A stretch of DNA of 64,000 nt, taken from assembly GCA_046154695.1 (NCBI GenBank), contig JBJXFI010000413.1, positions 9,858-73,857 of the forward strand, read 5' to 3'. The translations under genes and the position numbers were made by a program. Position 1 is the stretch's first letter. Each line of letters opens with the position of its first letter. The DNA comes from DALYLB01 sp046154695 (GTDB lineage Bacteria; Acidobacteriota; Blastocatellia; RBC074). Shown one piece after another: positions 53,364 through 63,034 of this stretch. Under the pieces are notes generated by a model. The model worked only from the letters and a program-made list of their open reading frames with translations, made no database searches and was not told the DNA's origin.

Positions 53364-54299
53364 ATGCCGGCCCCAAAAGAATCCGAGAAGTTTCCCCTTT
53401 CCGTCATCATTCCCGTCAAAAACGAAGAGCGAAATCTGGCCGCGTGCCTGGAGAGCGTCGCGTGGGCGGACGACATCTGGGTCGTCGATTCGGGCAGCAC
53501 GGATGGGACGGCGGGGATCGCCGAGGCGCATCGCGCCCGGGTCGCGCAGTTCGATTATTCGGGCGGGTTTCCCAAGAAGAAGAACTGGGCGCTCGCGAAT
53601 CTGCCGCTCCGGCATGAATGGGTGCTGCTGATCGATGCGGACGAGCGCGTCACGCCCGAGCTGGCGGGCGAAATCCGCGACCGGCTGGGCGGCGGAGAGG
53701 CTGCCGACGGCTATTATCTCAATCGAAAACTGATCTTTCTGGGGCGATGGATCCGGCATTGCGGCTGGTATCCGAGCTGGAATCTGCGGCTGTTCAAGCA
53801 CAGGCTGGGCCGGTACGAGAAGCTGGAGGCCGGGGACGTCGAGAACGCCGGCGACGTCGAGGTTCACGAACACGTCGTTTTGCAGGGGCGCGGCGAGTAT
53901 CTCGGGAACGATCTGCTGCACGAGGATTTCAAGAGCATCTATCATTTCATCGAGCGTCATAACCGCTACTCGAACTGGGACGCGCGGGTCTATCACAATC
54001 TGGCCTCGGGCGTCGCGTTCGGCAGCGCGATCGGCGCCTCTCCCTTCGGTTCGCCGCTCGAACGGAAGCGGTTTCTCAAGCGGATGTGGGCGCGATTCCC
54101 GTTTCGCCCGCTGTTTCGCTTCGTCTGGATGTACATCGTCAAACGGGGCTTTCTGGACGGTCGCGCCGGATTGATCTTCTGCACGCTGATGACCATGCAT
54201 GAGGCCGTCATCTCGGCGAAGATGTATGAAGAGAGGCTGAAGATCGCGCAGGGAGCGGATGCGGCGACAAACGACATTTCTCACTCGAAGAATCCGTAA
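53364..54299 (+). CDS. Family 2 glycosyltransferase (WaaE/KdtX-like)
   Basis: A 311-residue GT-A enzyme of the lipopolysaccharide-core type. LSVIIPVKNEERNLAACLESVAWADDIWVVDSGSTDGT opens it, with the metal site IDADERVTPEL, and the EHVVLQGRGEYL and HEDFKSIYHFIERHNRYS motifs that mark this subgroup. The C-terminal part is basic and probably membrane-associated. Two bases separate it from the asparagine synthetase homologue, so the two are expressed together. Confidence 0.88.
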   Translation: MPAPKESEKFPLSVIIPVKNEERNLAACLESVAWADDIWVVDSGSTDGTAGIAEAHRARVAQFDYSGGFPKKKNWALANLPLRHEWVLLIDADERVTPELAGEIRDRLGGGEAADGYYLNRKLIFLGRWIRHCGWYPSWNLRLFKHRLGRYEKLEAGDVENAGDVEVHEHVVLQGRGEYLGNDLLHEDFKSIYHFIERHNRYSNWDARVYHNLASGVAFGSAIGASPFGSPLERKRFLKRMWARFPFRPLFRFVWMYIVKRGFLDGRAGLIFCTLMTMHEAVISAKMYEERLKIAQGADAATNDISHSKNP

Positions 54300-54301
54300 T
54301 C

Positions 54302-56263
54302 ATGTGTGGAATCTGCGGGATCGTCGGCGCGGTTGAGCGAGAGACGATCGAGCGAATGACGGCGAGTCTGGCGCACCGGGGGCCGGATGGCGGCGGGACG
54401 GAGTCGTTTCCCGCGCATGGGCTGTCGCTCGGGCATCGGCGGCTGAGCATCATCGACCTTTCGCCGCGCGGCCGGCAGCCGATGGCGAATGAGGACGAGA
54501 GCCTCTGGATCAGCTTCAACGGCGAGATCTATAACTTCCGGGAGCTGCGTCGCTCGCTCGATCCGGCGCGGCATCGCTTTCGATCTGAGACCGACACCGA
54601 GGTCATCCTTCATCTGTTCGAGGAGCGCGGGGTCGAGGCGTTCCGTCGATTGAACGGGATGTTCGCGTTTGCGCTGTACGATTCGGTTGGCGGGCGGCTT
54701 CATCTGGTTCGGGATCATCTCGGCGTGAAGCCGCTTTATTACGCGGACGTGGGCGGGCGGTTGATCTTCGGTTCGGAGATCAAGGCGATTCTGGCCTCGG
54801 AGGCGTATTCGCCGGAGATCGACCGGCAGTCGATGCGCGACTTCTTCTCGTTTCTTTACGTTCCCGCGCCGCGAACGATCTTTCGGGACATTCATCAATT
54901 GCCGCCGGCGCACTGGCTGGAATATGACCTGGCGCGGCGGCGAATCGTTCGCGTGGAGCGATATTGGGGCCCGAAGGATTGGGCCGCGCCGCCCGTCGAG
55001 GCGGGGGATCGCCGGCGGGCGCTGCGCGAACTGTTCACCGACGCGGTCGGCAGGCAGATGATCAGCGATGTTCCGCTGGGCGCGTTTCTCTCTGGCGGGG
55101 TGGACTCGAACGTGATCGTGGGATTGATGGCGGAGCGGGCTTCGCGGCCGGTCAAGACCTTCACGGTTCTCTTCGATGAGCCGGGGATGGACTATTACGA
55201 TGAGCGCCGCGAGGCGAGGCGCGTCTCCGACCGGTTTTCGACCGAGCATCACGAGCTGCCGATCGACCTGTCGCGCCCCGAGGAGATGCTCGACCTGGTC
55301 GAATCGTTCGATCAGCCGTTCGGCAACACGACCTTCTTTCTCACCTGGCTGCTCTCGCGATACACGCGCGAGTCGGTCACGGTGGCCCTGTCGGGGGCGG
55401 GGGGCGATGAGCTCTTTGGCGGGTATCCGCGCTACCGCGCGGTTCGCCGGATGCGGGCCCTGCGGCTGCTGCCGCGGCCCCTGGCGCGCGCGACCCTCCG
55501 GGGCCTGTCGCGGCTGCGGGACGATTTCGCCGACCGGCGCCTGCATCGCCTGCGCGCCCTGCTGGCGGGGCTCGACCGCGATCCGGCCCGGCAGTACCTG
55601 AAATGGGTCTATTACCTCGACGAAGACCGCAAGGCCAGGCTTCTGCGCGACGGCGGCGGGCTTCCCGCGCATCGCATACTCCAATCGCATCTCGATGAGA
55701 TTCCCGGGGCTTCGGCCGATCCATGGGATGACGGCAACCGGTTTTCTTTTCTCGATACCGAGACGTTTCTTCCCGACAACCTGCTCGAATATTCCGACAA
55801 GATGAGCATGGCCTGGGGGCTGGAGCTTCGCGTTCCGTTCCTCGATCCGCGGATGGTCGAGTTCGCCTTCCGCACGCCGTTCGCGGAGAAACTCAATCGC
55901 CGCGGCAGCAAGATGATTCTGCGCGAGGCCTTCGCCGATCTGATCCCCCCGGAGAATCTTCGCGTGCCGAAGAAGGGGTTCAATGTCCCGCTCGGCGCGT
56001 GGATGCGGACGAAACTCGACCGCTATTTCGACGAACTGCTCCCGCGGGAGTATGTCGAGCGCGAGGGGCTCTTCCATCACGCTTACATCACTCACCTGCG
56101 CGAAGAGCACCGGAACGGAAAGCGCGACAACGCGTACGAACTCTTCTCGATTCTGATCTTCGACGCGTGGTATCGGAAATACATCACCCGCACCCTGCCC
56201 CGAAAGATGGAATCGGCGAACGGATTTTTTGATCGTAATCACGAACATTCAACACCGACGTAG
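54302..56263 (+). CDS. asnB: Glutamine-hydrolysing asparagine synthetase homologue
   Basis: A 653-residue two-domain amidotransferase. The N-terminal glutaminase has nucleophile C2 (MCGICGIVG), the RGPDGGG loop and NGEIYNF. The C-terminal synthetase has the ATP pyrophosphatase loop LSGGVDSN near residue 262, the SGAGGDELFGGYPRY motif and the KMSMAWGLELRVPFLD motif. Nothing is missing, so it could make asparagine. Its place among polysaccharide genes makes amidation of a sugar acid (for example a uronic acid) just as likely, as proposed for similar enzymes in other O-antigen loci. Confidence 0.88.
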   Translation: MCGICGIVGAVERETIERMTASLAHRGPDGGGTESFPAHGLSLGHRRLSIIDLSPRGRQPMANEDESLWISFNGEIYNFRELRRSLDPARHRFRSETDTEVILHLFEERGVEAFRRLNGMFAFALYDSVGGRLHLVRDHLGVKPLYYADVGGRLIFGSEIKAILASEAYSPEIDRQSMRDFFSFLYVPAPRTIFRDIHQLPPAHWLEYDLARRRIVRVERYWGPKDWAAPPVEAGDRRRALRELFTDAVGRQMISDVPLGAFLSGGVDSNVIVGLMAERASRPVKTFTVLFDEPGMDYYDERREARRVSDRFSTEHHELPIDLSRPEEMLDLVESFDQPFGNTTFFLTWLLSRYTRESVTVALSGAGGDELFGGYPRYRAVRRMRALRLLPRPLARATLRGLSRLRDDFADRRLHRLRALLAGLDRDPARQYLKWVYYLDEDRKARLLRDGGGLPAHRILQSHLDEIPGASADPWDDGNRFSFLDTETFLPDNLLEYSDKMSMAWGLELRVPFLDPRMVEFAFRTPFAEKLNRRGSKMILREAFADLIPPENLRVPKKGFNVPLGAWMRTKLDRYFDELLPREYVEREGLFHHAYITHLREEHRNGKRDNAYELFSILIFDAWYRKYITRTLPRKMESANGFFDRNHEHSTPT

Positions 56264-56297
56264 GGGCAGGCCCCCGTGCCTGCCCCGGTTGTCGGTG
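56253..56297 (+). terminator. GGGGCAGGC hairpin at the asnB 3' end
   Basis: CACCGAC (56253-56259) pairs with GTCGGTG (56291-56297) outside GGGGCAGGC (56263-56271) and GCCTGCCCC (56278-56286). The asnB stop codon TAG (56261-56263) lies inside the stem. No U-run follows; it may act as an mRNA processing or stability site between asnB and the next gene, whose ATG is 9 bases later. Confidence 0.7.
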
Positions 56298-56305
56298 GGG
56301 CTCTT

Positions 56306-58447
56306 ATGAAGCAAGTGACACAGAACGTTCGCACGGGCGTGCTGAAGGTGGACGAGGTGCCGGAGACGATCTGCAAGCGCGGCGGGGTGCTCGTGGACAA
56401 TGCCACGTCGCTGATCAGCGCGGGGACCGAGAAGATGGCGGTCGATTTCGCGCGGAAGTCGCTGGCGGGAAAGGCGCGGGAGCGGCCGGATCTGGTTCGC
56501 CAGGTGCTGCTGAAACTGAAGCGGGACGGGTTGACGAACACGATCAACACCGTGCGAGCGCGGCTGGAGTCGCCGTTGGCGCTTGGATACAGTTGCGCGG
56601 GTGTCGTGCGGGAGATCGGCGCGGGGGCGGAGGAGTTCCGCGTCGGGGATCGCGTGGCGTGCGCCGGGATGAATTACGCCTCGCATGCCGAGACGGTCTT
56701 CGTTCCGAAGAATCTGGCGGTGCGGATTCCGGAGGGCGTGAGCTTCGACGAGGGGGCCTTCGTCACGCTGGGAGCGATCGCGCTGCAGGGCGTGCGAACG
56801 GCGGAGGTCAGGCTGGGCGATGCGGCGGCGGTGATCGGGCTGGGGCTGCTCGGCCAGTTGACGGCGCAGATTCTGAAGGCGGCCGGATGCCGCGTCATCG
56901 GAATCGACCTCGAGCAATCGAAGATCGACCTTGCCCGCGAGTTCGGCGCCGATGAGGCCGTGCTCCGCGGCGATGACGTCGAGCGGCGCATCGCGGCATT
57001 CACCGATGGGCACGGGGTCGATGCCATCATCGTCGCCGCGGCGGCCGACACCAATGATCCGATCGAGCTTGCGGGCGTCATCGCCCGCGATCGCGCGATC
57101 GTCTCGATGGTCGGCGCGGTGCGAATGGAGATCCCGCGAAAGATCTATTACGAAAAGGAGCTGCAGCTTCGCCTCTCGCGCTCGTACGGGCCGGGCCGGT
57201 ACGATGCGATCTACGAAGAGCAGGGCGTCGATTACCCGATCGGGTATGTGCGCTGGACCGAGCGTAGAAATATGCAGGAGTTTCTGCGCCTGGTCGCGGC
57301 GCGCGCGGTGCGGCTCGCTCCGCTGATCACGCATCGCTTTCCGATCGAGGAAGCCGGGACGGCCTACGAGATCATCACCGGCAAGCGGCGCGAGCCTTAT
57401 ATGGCCGTTTTGCTGCAATACGCCGCCGAGGCGCCCGGCTCGAAGGTCGTGGCGCTAAGCGCGCGCGCCGCGTCCGGAGAGATCCGGCTGGGCGTGATCG
57501 GCGCGGGAAATTTCGCGAAGAGCGTGCTGCTGCCCCGGCTCGCGAAATCGCGCGAGGTCCGGCTCGCCGGCATCGCGACCGCGACCGGAAGAAATGCCCG
57601 GGCCATCGGCGAGCAGTATGGATTCGGCTTCTGCACGACCGATTATCGGGAACTGCTCTCGCGCGAAGAGGTCAATACCATCCTCATCGCCACGCGCCAC
57701 GACACGCACGCCCGTATGACGGCCGAGAGCCTGCGCGCGGGCAAGAACGTCTTCGTGGAGAAGCCGCTTGCCATCGACCAGGAAGGGTTGGAGGAGGTTC
57801 GGGCCGCCGTGAATGCCGCCGGAGAAACGGCGCCGCGCCTGATGGTCGGTTTCAACCGGCGGTTCTCGCCCCTCTCCAACGAGCTGAAGTCCTTTTTCGC
57901 CGGCGCCGGTCCGCTGGCCGTCACCTACCGCGTCAACGCCGGCGAGATCCCGAAAGAGAGCTGGGTTCATGCCGAGGAGGGCGGCGGGCGCATCGTCGGT
58001 GAAGTCTGCCACTTCGTCGATTACCTGCAATTCCTGACCGGGTCCGATCCTGTGGAGGTCTTCGCCCTCGCCGGCGCCTCGGGCGTCGATACGCTGAGCA
58101 TTGTCCTCAAATTCAGCGACGGCTCGATCGGCGGCATCAACTACTTCGCGACCGGAGATCGAGGCTTTCCGAAAGAACGGGTTGAAGTTTACGGCGGCGG
58201 ACGCGCCGCCGTTCTCGACGATTTTCGCTCGCTCGAAACGTGGCGCGACGGAAAACGGGCCGTCACCCGCCGCGGTTCGCAGGAGAAGGGCTTCGATCAG
58301 GAGCTTGCCGCCTTCCTCACGGCGATCCGCTCCGGCCGGGAGATGCCCATCTCCTGGCAGAGCCTGTTTCTGACGACGGTGACGACGCTACGGATCGAGG
58401 AATCGCTGAGAAATGGTTGCCGGTTGCCGGTCGCCGGGTGTCAGTAA
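56306..58447 (+). CDS. Two-domain oxidoreductase: zinc-type dehydrogenase plus Gfo/Idh/MocA domain
   Basis: A 713-residue fusion. The first half (about 1-370) is a medium-chain dehydrogenase fold with a Rossmann GLGLLGQLTAQ motif. The second half (about 385-713) is a sugar-type Gfo/Idh/MocA oxidoreductase with IRLGVIGAGNFAKS and the EKPLAID motif carrying the catalytic lysine. Such fusions are frequent in polysaccharide loci and precede heparinase II/III genes, as here, and are thought to oxidise or isomerise a sugar nucleotide or uronic acid. The C-terminus (NGCRLPVAGCQ) is encoded by one arm of the hairpin at 58415. I start at ATG 56306 rather than an upstream GTG in the hairpin. Confidence 0.88.
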   Translation: MKQVTQNVRTGVLKVDEVPETICKRGGVLVDNATSLISAGTEKMAVDFARKSLAGKARERPDLVRQVLLKLKRDGLTNTINTVRARLESPLALGYSCAGVVREIGAGAEEFRVGDRVACAGMNYASHAETVFVPKNLAVRIPEGVSFDEGAFVTLGAIALQGVRTAEVRLGDAAAVIGLGLLGQLTAQILKAAGCRVIGIDLEQSKIDLAREFGADEAVLRGDDVERRIAAFTDGHGVDAIIVAAAADTNDPIELAGVIARDRAIVSMVGAVRMEIPRKIYYEKELQLRLSRSYGPGRYDAIYEEQGVDYPIGYVRWTERRNMQEFLRLVAARAVRLAPLITHRFPIEEAGTAYEIITGKRREPYMAVLLQYAAEAPGSKVVALSARAASGEIRLGVIGAGNFAKSVLLPRLAKSREVRLAGIATATGRNARAIGEQYGFGFCTTDYRELLSREEVNTILIATRHDTHARMTAESLRAGKNVFVEKPLAIDQEGLEEVRAAVNAAGETAPRLMVGFNRRFSPLSNELKSFFAGAGPLAVTYRVNAGEIPKESWVHAEEGGGRIVGEVCHFVDYLQFLTGSDPVEVFALAGASGVDTLSIVLKFSDGSIGGINYFATGDRGFPKERVEVYGGGRAAVLDDFRSLETWRDGKRAVTRRGSQEKGFDQELAAFLTAIRSGREMPISWQSLFLTTVTTLRIEESLRNGCRLPVAGCQ

Positions 58448-58477
58448 CCGGCAACCGGCGACCGGCTACCGCCAACC
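58415..58477. repeat. GGTTGCC-repeat hairpin bridging two genes
   Basis: Arms 58415-58437 and 58455-58477 (23 bases) pair with two mismatches (C-C and T-T). They are made of GGTTGCC/GGTCGCC words. The left arm codes the last residues of the two-domain oxidoreductase. The right arm ends three bases before the heparinase ATG (58481), so its ribosome binding site is in the stem. Confidence 0.85.
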
Positions 58478-58480
58478 GGA

Positions 58481-60244
58481 ATGCTGCTGCGATTACTCCG
58501 CACGATCAAGCCGCTCCGATGGGAGCAGATTGTCTACCGGCCGTTGCGCGTGGCGCAGTATCGGGCGTATCGGTATTTTCCATCGCTTGCCGGGGAGGCG
58601 CGTGAGGAGGCCGAGCTTTCGAGATCGCGAATCGATCTTTTTCGTAATGTGATTCACGAATCGTTCGCGCATCTGATGCCGCCGATGGAAGAGGTCGAGC
58701 CGGTGTTGGCGGACGTGCTGGCGAATCGCTTTACGTTCCTCAATCAGCCGCTCGAACTGGCCGAAGTCGATTGGAATCGCCGATACGAGAGCCATCTCTG
58801 GAATTATCAGCTTCACTATTTCAATTTCACGATGCCGTGCGCGCGGGCGGGTGGAAAACCCTGGCGCCGCTGCCGCGCGCGGATCGAGAGCTGGATCGAG
58901 ACGGCGCGTCCGGGGCAAAGCGATGGATGGGACGCGTATCCGATCTCGCTGCGCGTTGTGAACTGGCTGTATGCGTTCGCGCTCGTCGAGGCCGCGGAGA
59001 CGGATCGCGCGTTTCTCGATCGCTGGCGGGGGAGCATGCACCGCCAGCTTGCGTTTCTGCGCCGTCACCTGGAGTTTCATCTGCTGGCCAACCATCTGTT
59101 GAAGAATGTGAAGGCCCTGGTCGTGGGCGGGCTCGCCTTCGAGGAGCGCGAGTGGCTGGAGACCGGCGAGCGCCTGTTGTGGCGCGAGTTCGATGAACAG
59201 GTCCTCGCGGACGGCGGGCATTACGAACGAGCGCCGATGTATCACGCGCAGACGCTGGCCGATTTTCTCGAATGCGCCGCGCTGTTGCGCGCCTGTGGGC
59301 GCGTCGTTCCCCCGCGCGTCGAGGAAGGGCTGCCTCGCATGGCTTCGTTTCTTTCGGCAATGACGCACACGGACGGCTCGCTGGCGCTCTTCAATGACTC
59401 CGCAAACACGGCTGAAACGAGGCCCCGGCCCATTCTCGAAGCAGCCCGCCGAATCTGTGGCGCCTTCGAACCGGCAACCGAATTCCCACAAACCGGCTAT
59501 TACGTCTGGGCTTCGCGGACCGAAGCGGAGAAGATCATTATCGATGCCGGGCCGCCGTCGATCGGCTATAACACCGCCCACGCGCATTGCGACCTGCTCA
59601 GCTACGAGATGTGGCTGGACGGGCGCCCGTTCATCGTGGATTCCGGGCTGCACGGCTATGGCGGCGATCCCTTTCGGGAATATTGCCGGTCGACGAGGGC
59701 GCACAACACGGTGCTCTTCGACGGCGTGGAACAGTCCGAGGTCTGGGGCACGTTTCGCATGGCGCGCCAGGCCCGACTGCTCGACGCGGATTGGCGCGCC
59801 GGCGACGACACCCTCGCATTTCGCGGCGCCTATCGCCGTCATGACGGCGCGGTCATTCACGAGCGCCGCATTCATCGCGCCGCCGACGGAGCATGGACCG
59901 TATTCGATCTCGCCCGCGAGGGCGCGGTGCGCGACGCCGTCAACTTCGTGCATCTGCATCCCTCGGTTTCCGCCCGAAAGATTAATGCGCGTCTCATCGA
60001 ATGTCGGATTCGCTCGCGCATTGTATTTATCGAGCCGTTCGCGGATGATGGTATTGAAATCGACATTGAATTAATCGCGGGAGGTCAGTCGCCGGTTCAG
60101 GGCTGGCACTGTCCGGAGTTTGGCGTGGCGCATCCCAGTCCGACCATCTGTCTTCACTTTGGAGTCGCGGAGGGAAAGGGATTCGGATACCGGCTCGTCT
60201 TTCGGGACGCGGATGCTGCGGAGCGCCCGATACCCCCAGAGTAA
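58481..60244 (+). CDS. Heparinase II/III family polysaccharide lyase or hydrolase
   Basis: A 587-residue protein. The N-terminal alpha/alpha toroid (about 50-330, tryptophan- and arginine-rich) leads to the heparinase II/III beta-sandwich, with GYNTAHAHCDLLSYEMWLDGRPFIVDSG (catalytic histidine region, near residue 370) and RAHNTVLFDGVEQSEVW. No signal peptide is visible, so the enzyme would stay in the cytoplasm or leave by another route. In polysaccharide loci such proteins next to two-domain oxidoreductases may edit uronic-acid units of the glycan. The stop TAA shares a base with the next ATG (60244). Confidence 0.87.
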   Translation: MLLRLLRTIKPLRWEQIVYRPLRVAQYRAYRYFPSLAGEAREEAELSRSRIDLFRNVIHESFAHLMPPMEEVEPVLADVLANRFTFLNQPLELAEVDWNRRYESHLWNYQLHYFNFTMPCARAGGKPWRRCRARIESWIETARPGQSDGWDAYPISLRVVNWLYAFALVEAAETDRAFLDRWRGSMHRQLAFLRRHLEFHLLANHLLKNVKALVVGGLAFEEREWLETGERLLWREFDEQVLADGGHYERAPMYHAQTLADFLECAALLRACGRVVPPRVEEGLPRMASFLSAMTHTDGSLALFNDSANTAETRPRPILEAARRICGAFEPATEFPQTGYYVWASRTEAEKIIIDAGPPSIGYNTAHAHCDLLSYEMWLDGRPFIVDSGLHGYGGDPFREYCRSTRAHNTVLFDGVEQSEVWGTFRMARQARLLDADWRAGDDTLAFRGAYRRHDGAVIHERRIHRAADGAWTVFDLAREGAVRDAVNFVHLHPSVSARKINARLIECRIRSRIVFIEPFADDGIEIDIELIAGGQSPVQGWHCPEFGVAHPSPTICLHFGVAEGKGFGYRLVFRDADAAERPIPPE

Positions 60245-61539
60245 TGATGCGAATAACATTTCTCTGCCAATATTTTCCACCGGAGATGGGCGCGCCGTCG
60301 GCGCGCACGTTCGAGCATGCCCGCCATTGGGCCCGGCTCGGGCATGAAGTCACGGTGATCACGGGATTTCCGAATCACCCGACGGGCGTCATTCGCCCCG
60401 AGTATCGCGGGGAGATCGTCAAGCGGGAACGGGTCGGGAAGATCGATTTGCTGCGAACATGGGTCTATGTCACCGCCAATCGGGGATTCGTCAAGCGGAT
60501 TTTGAATTTTCTTTCGTTCTTTGCCTCGTCGATTCTCTTCGGCGCGGTGATGACCCGGCGCCCCGATGTCGTGGTGGGGACCTCGCCGCAGTTTTTCTGC
60601 GCGGTCGGGGCCTATGTGCTGAGCGTGCTGAAGCGCGCGCCGTTCGTCTTTGAGGTGCGCGATATCTGGCCGCGGTCGGCCGTCGAACTGGAGGTGCTGC
60701 GGAACCCCTTCCTGATTCGCGCCCTCGAACGGATCGAGTTGTTTCTATACAACCGCGCCGCGCTTATCGTTCCGGTGGCGGAATCGACGCGGGACTATCT
60801 GATCGCCCGGGGGATTCCCGCCGAGAAGATCCGCATCGTTCCCAACGGAATCGACGCGGAGTATCTGGAATCCGCGACCGTGACGGCCGGCGAGGTCCGC
60901 GCGCAATACGGATTGGAAGGGAAGTTTCTGATCTCGTACATCGGCACCCATGGCATCTCGCACGCGCTGGATATCGTCCTGGAGGCGGCGAAGCGATTGG
61001 CGGCGGCGCCCGACATCCATTTTCTGTTTGTCGGGGAGGGCGCGGAGAAGGAGAGCCTCAAACGGCTGGCGGCCGAGTCCCGGCTGGAGAACGTCACCTT
61101 CATCGATCAGCAGCCGCGGGAGCGGCTGCTCGGGTTTTATCGCGCGAGCGATGTCAGTCTGGTCCCGCTCAAGCGCCTGCCGATTTTCAGAAAGGTTCTT
61201 CCCTCAAAGCTCTTCGAGTTGATGGGCGCGGGGTGTCCGATCATCTGCGGCGTCGAGGGAGAGGCCGCGCGGCTCGTCGGCCGGGCCGAGTCGGGGCTCT
61301 GCATCGAGCCGGAGAATCCGGCGGAAATGGTCGAGGCGATTCTTCGATTGCGCGCGGATGGCGGTTTGCGCGGACAGTTGAGCGAGAACGGCCGCGCCTT
61401 CGTTCGAAAGAACTACCTGCGGTCCGCGCTGGCCGAGCGGTATCTGGAATCGCTCGGGACGATCCTTTCCGGCCGGCTCGCGATTCGCGGCGCCAATTCG
61501 CCGACCGCCGAGCATCGTCCGCCGGTGACCGACAACTAA
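60244..61539 (+). CDS. Family 4 glycosyltransferase (WbuB/WcaI-like)
   Basis: A 431-residue retaining glycosyltransferase, often an N-acetylfucosaminyl- or N-acetylglucosaminyl-transferase in its class. ITFLCQYFPPEMGAPSARTFEHARHW opens it and FEVRDIWPRSAVELEVL is the WbuB-type motif. The C-terminal sugar-nucleotide site is KLFELMGAGCPIICG. The last about 20 residues are unconserved. It overlaps heparinase by one base and is followed by the initiating transferase after 7 bases. Confidence 0.9.
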   Translation: MMRITFLCQYFPPEMGAPSARTFEHARHWARLGHEVTVITGFPNHPTGVIRPEYRGEIVKRERVGKIDLLRTWVYVTANRGFVKRILNFLSFFASSILFGAVMTRRPDVVVGTSPQFFCAVGAYVLSVLKRAPFVFEVRDIWPRSAVELEVLRNPFLIRALERIELFLYNRAALIVPVAESTRDYLIARGIPAEKIRIVPNGIDAEYLESATVTAGEVRAQYGLEGKFLISYIGTHGISHALDIVLEAAKRLAAAPDIHFLFVGEGAEKESLKRLAAESRLENVTFIDQQPRERLLGFYRASDVSLVPLKRLPIFRKVLPSKLFELMGAGCPIICGVEGEAARLVGRAESGLCIEPENPAEMVEAILRLRADGGLRGQLSENGRAFVRKNYLRSALAERYLESLGTILSGRLAIRGANSPTAEHRPPVTDN

Positions 61540-61546
61540 TGCAGTC

Positions 61547-63019
61547 ATGCTTACCTATGTCACCCTCTTCATTTTGTCGTCGTTCGCGGCCCTGCTGATC
61601 ACGCCCTTCGTGCGGCGGAAGGCGATTGCGTGGGGAGCGGTCGCGATGCCGGATCAGGGCCGCCACATTCATGCGACGCCGACGCCGCGCCTGGGCGGGG
61701 TCGCCATCTATGCTGCCTTTCTGGCGGCGCTGCTCTGTGTGCCTCTGTTCGGCAACATGGTCGGCGACATCTTCCGCGCCAATCTTCCCAAATTGCTCGC
61801 CCTGATCGGCCCGGCGACGCTCATCTTTCTTTTCGGCGTGTATGACGATTTCCGCAGCGCCTCGGCGCCGCTCAAGATCACCGTGCAGACGGCGGCGGCG
61901 AGCATTGTCTATGCCTGCGGGTATGGGATCGGCAATCTTTCCTCGCCCTTCGGCGGAGAGTGGCATCTTCCGGCATGGCTCGGCTTCCTGTTGACCGTTC
62001 TCTGGATCGTCGGCATCACCAATGCGTTTAATCTGATCGATGGCGTCGATGGGCTGGCCGCGGGAGCCTCGGTCTTCGCGCTGCTCTCCATTCTGATCTT
62101 CTCCGTCGCGCAGGAGAATCCCGAAATCAGCCAGATCGCCGTCGTTCTGGTCGGCGCGGTCATCGGATTTCTGCGCTATAACTTCAATCCGGCGACGATC
62201 TTTCTGGGCGATTCGGGCAGCCTCTTCCTGGGATTTATGGCGGCGGTACTGTCGCTGGTCGGATCTCAGAAAGGATCGACGATCGTGGCGATCGCGATTC
62301 CGCTGGTCTCTTTCGGGCTGCCGGTGATCGAGGCGGGATTGTCGATTTTGCGGCGGTTTCTCAGCGGGCAGCCGCTGCTGGCGGGGGATCGGGGCCACAT
62401 TCATCACCGGCTGCTCGAACGCGGATTGTCGCAGCGGCAGGTGGCGATTCTGCTTTACGGCGTATGCGGGCTCTTCTCGCTCTTCGGATTGATGCTGTTG
62501 AATCCGGCGCGCAATCTCGCGGCCCTGATCTTCTTCGTTCTCGGTGTGGGGATCCTCTTCGGCGTGCAGCATCTGCGGTATGCCGAATTCAGCGAACTGG
62601 GAAGCCAGATCAAACAGGGCGTCAACCGCCGCCGCCGCTCGCTGGCGGTCAATGTCCGCGTTCGGCGGACGAGCGATGATCTCGGCAATGCAAAATCACT
62701 CGATCAGCTCTTCACCCTGCTCGATGAGCTGCTCTCAACCAACGAATTCGATTACGTCGAACTCGAGGTCGATGATCTGGTCTGGGACTGGGGGGCCCGC
62801 CCATTCGACTCCAGCGGCCGGGAGCAGTTCTGGGCGCTCCGCGTCCCGCTCACCGCGGAAGATGGCCGCGCGGTCGGCGCCATCAGCTTTCACCGCGCGA
62901 TCTCCAGCGAGATTCCCGCGATCGATATCGCCCATCTCTGCGGCAGCCTCCAGCGCGAATTGAGCGCCGCCCTCGTCCGCCTCCTCGATGAAGAGAAGGT
63001 GGCCGGCCCCCGCGCCTGA
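61547..63019 (+). CDS. WecA/MraY-type undecaprenyl-phosphate sugar-1-phosphate transferase with C-terminal extension
   Basis: A 490-residue inner-membrane enzyme, longer than usual (about 330-370). The polytopic core (1-365) has TPTPRLGGVAIY, the GVYDDFRS catalytic loop, NAFNLIDGVDGLAAG and GDSGSLFLGF, and LLAGDRGHIHHRLLERG, all family motifs. It would load the first sugar onto undecaprenyl phosphate. The last about 120 residues are a soluble domain with EFDYVELEVDDLVWD and a helix at the end; I do not recognise it. It closes the polysaccharide locus on the plus strand; the next gene is convergent. Confidence 0.9.
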   Translation: MLTYVTLFILSSFAALLITPFVRRKAIAWGAVAMPDQGRHIHATPTPRLGGVAIYAAFLAALLCVPLFGNMVGDIFRANLPKLLALIGPATLIFLFGVYDDFRSASAPLKITVQTAAASIVYACGYGIGNLSSPFGGEWHLPAWLGFLLTVLWIVGITNAFNLIDGVDGLAAGASVFALLSILIFSVAQENPEISQIAVVLVGAVIGFLRYNFNPATIFLGDSGSLFLGFMAAVLSLVGSQKGSTIVAIAIPLVSFGLPVIEAGLSILRRFLSGQPLLAGDRGHIHHRLLERGLSQRQVAILLYGVCGLFSLFGLMLLNPARNLAALIFFVLGVGILFGVQHLRYAEFSELGSQIKQGVNRRRRSLAVNVRVRRTSDDLGNAKSLDQLFTLLDELLSTNEFDYVELEVDDLVWDWGARPFDSSGREQFWALRVPLTAEDGRAVGAISFHRAISSEIPAIDIAHLCGSLQRELSAALVRLLDEEKVAGPRA

Positions 63020-63034
63020 CCCCGCCTTCCCGCC

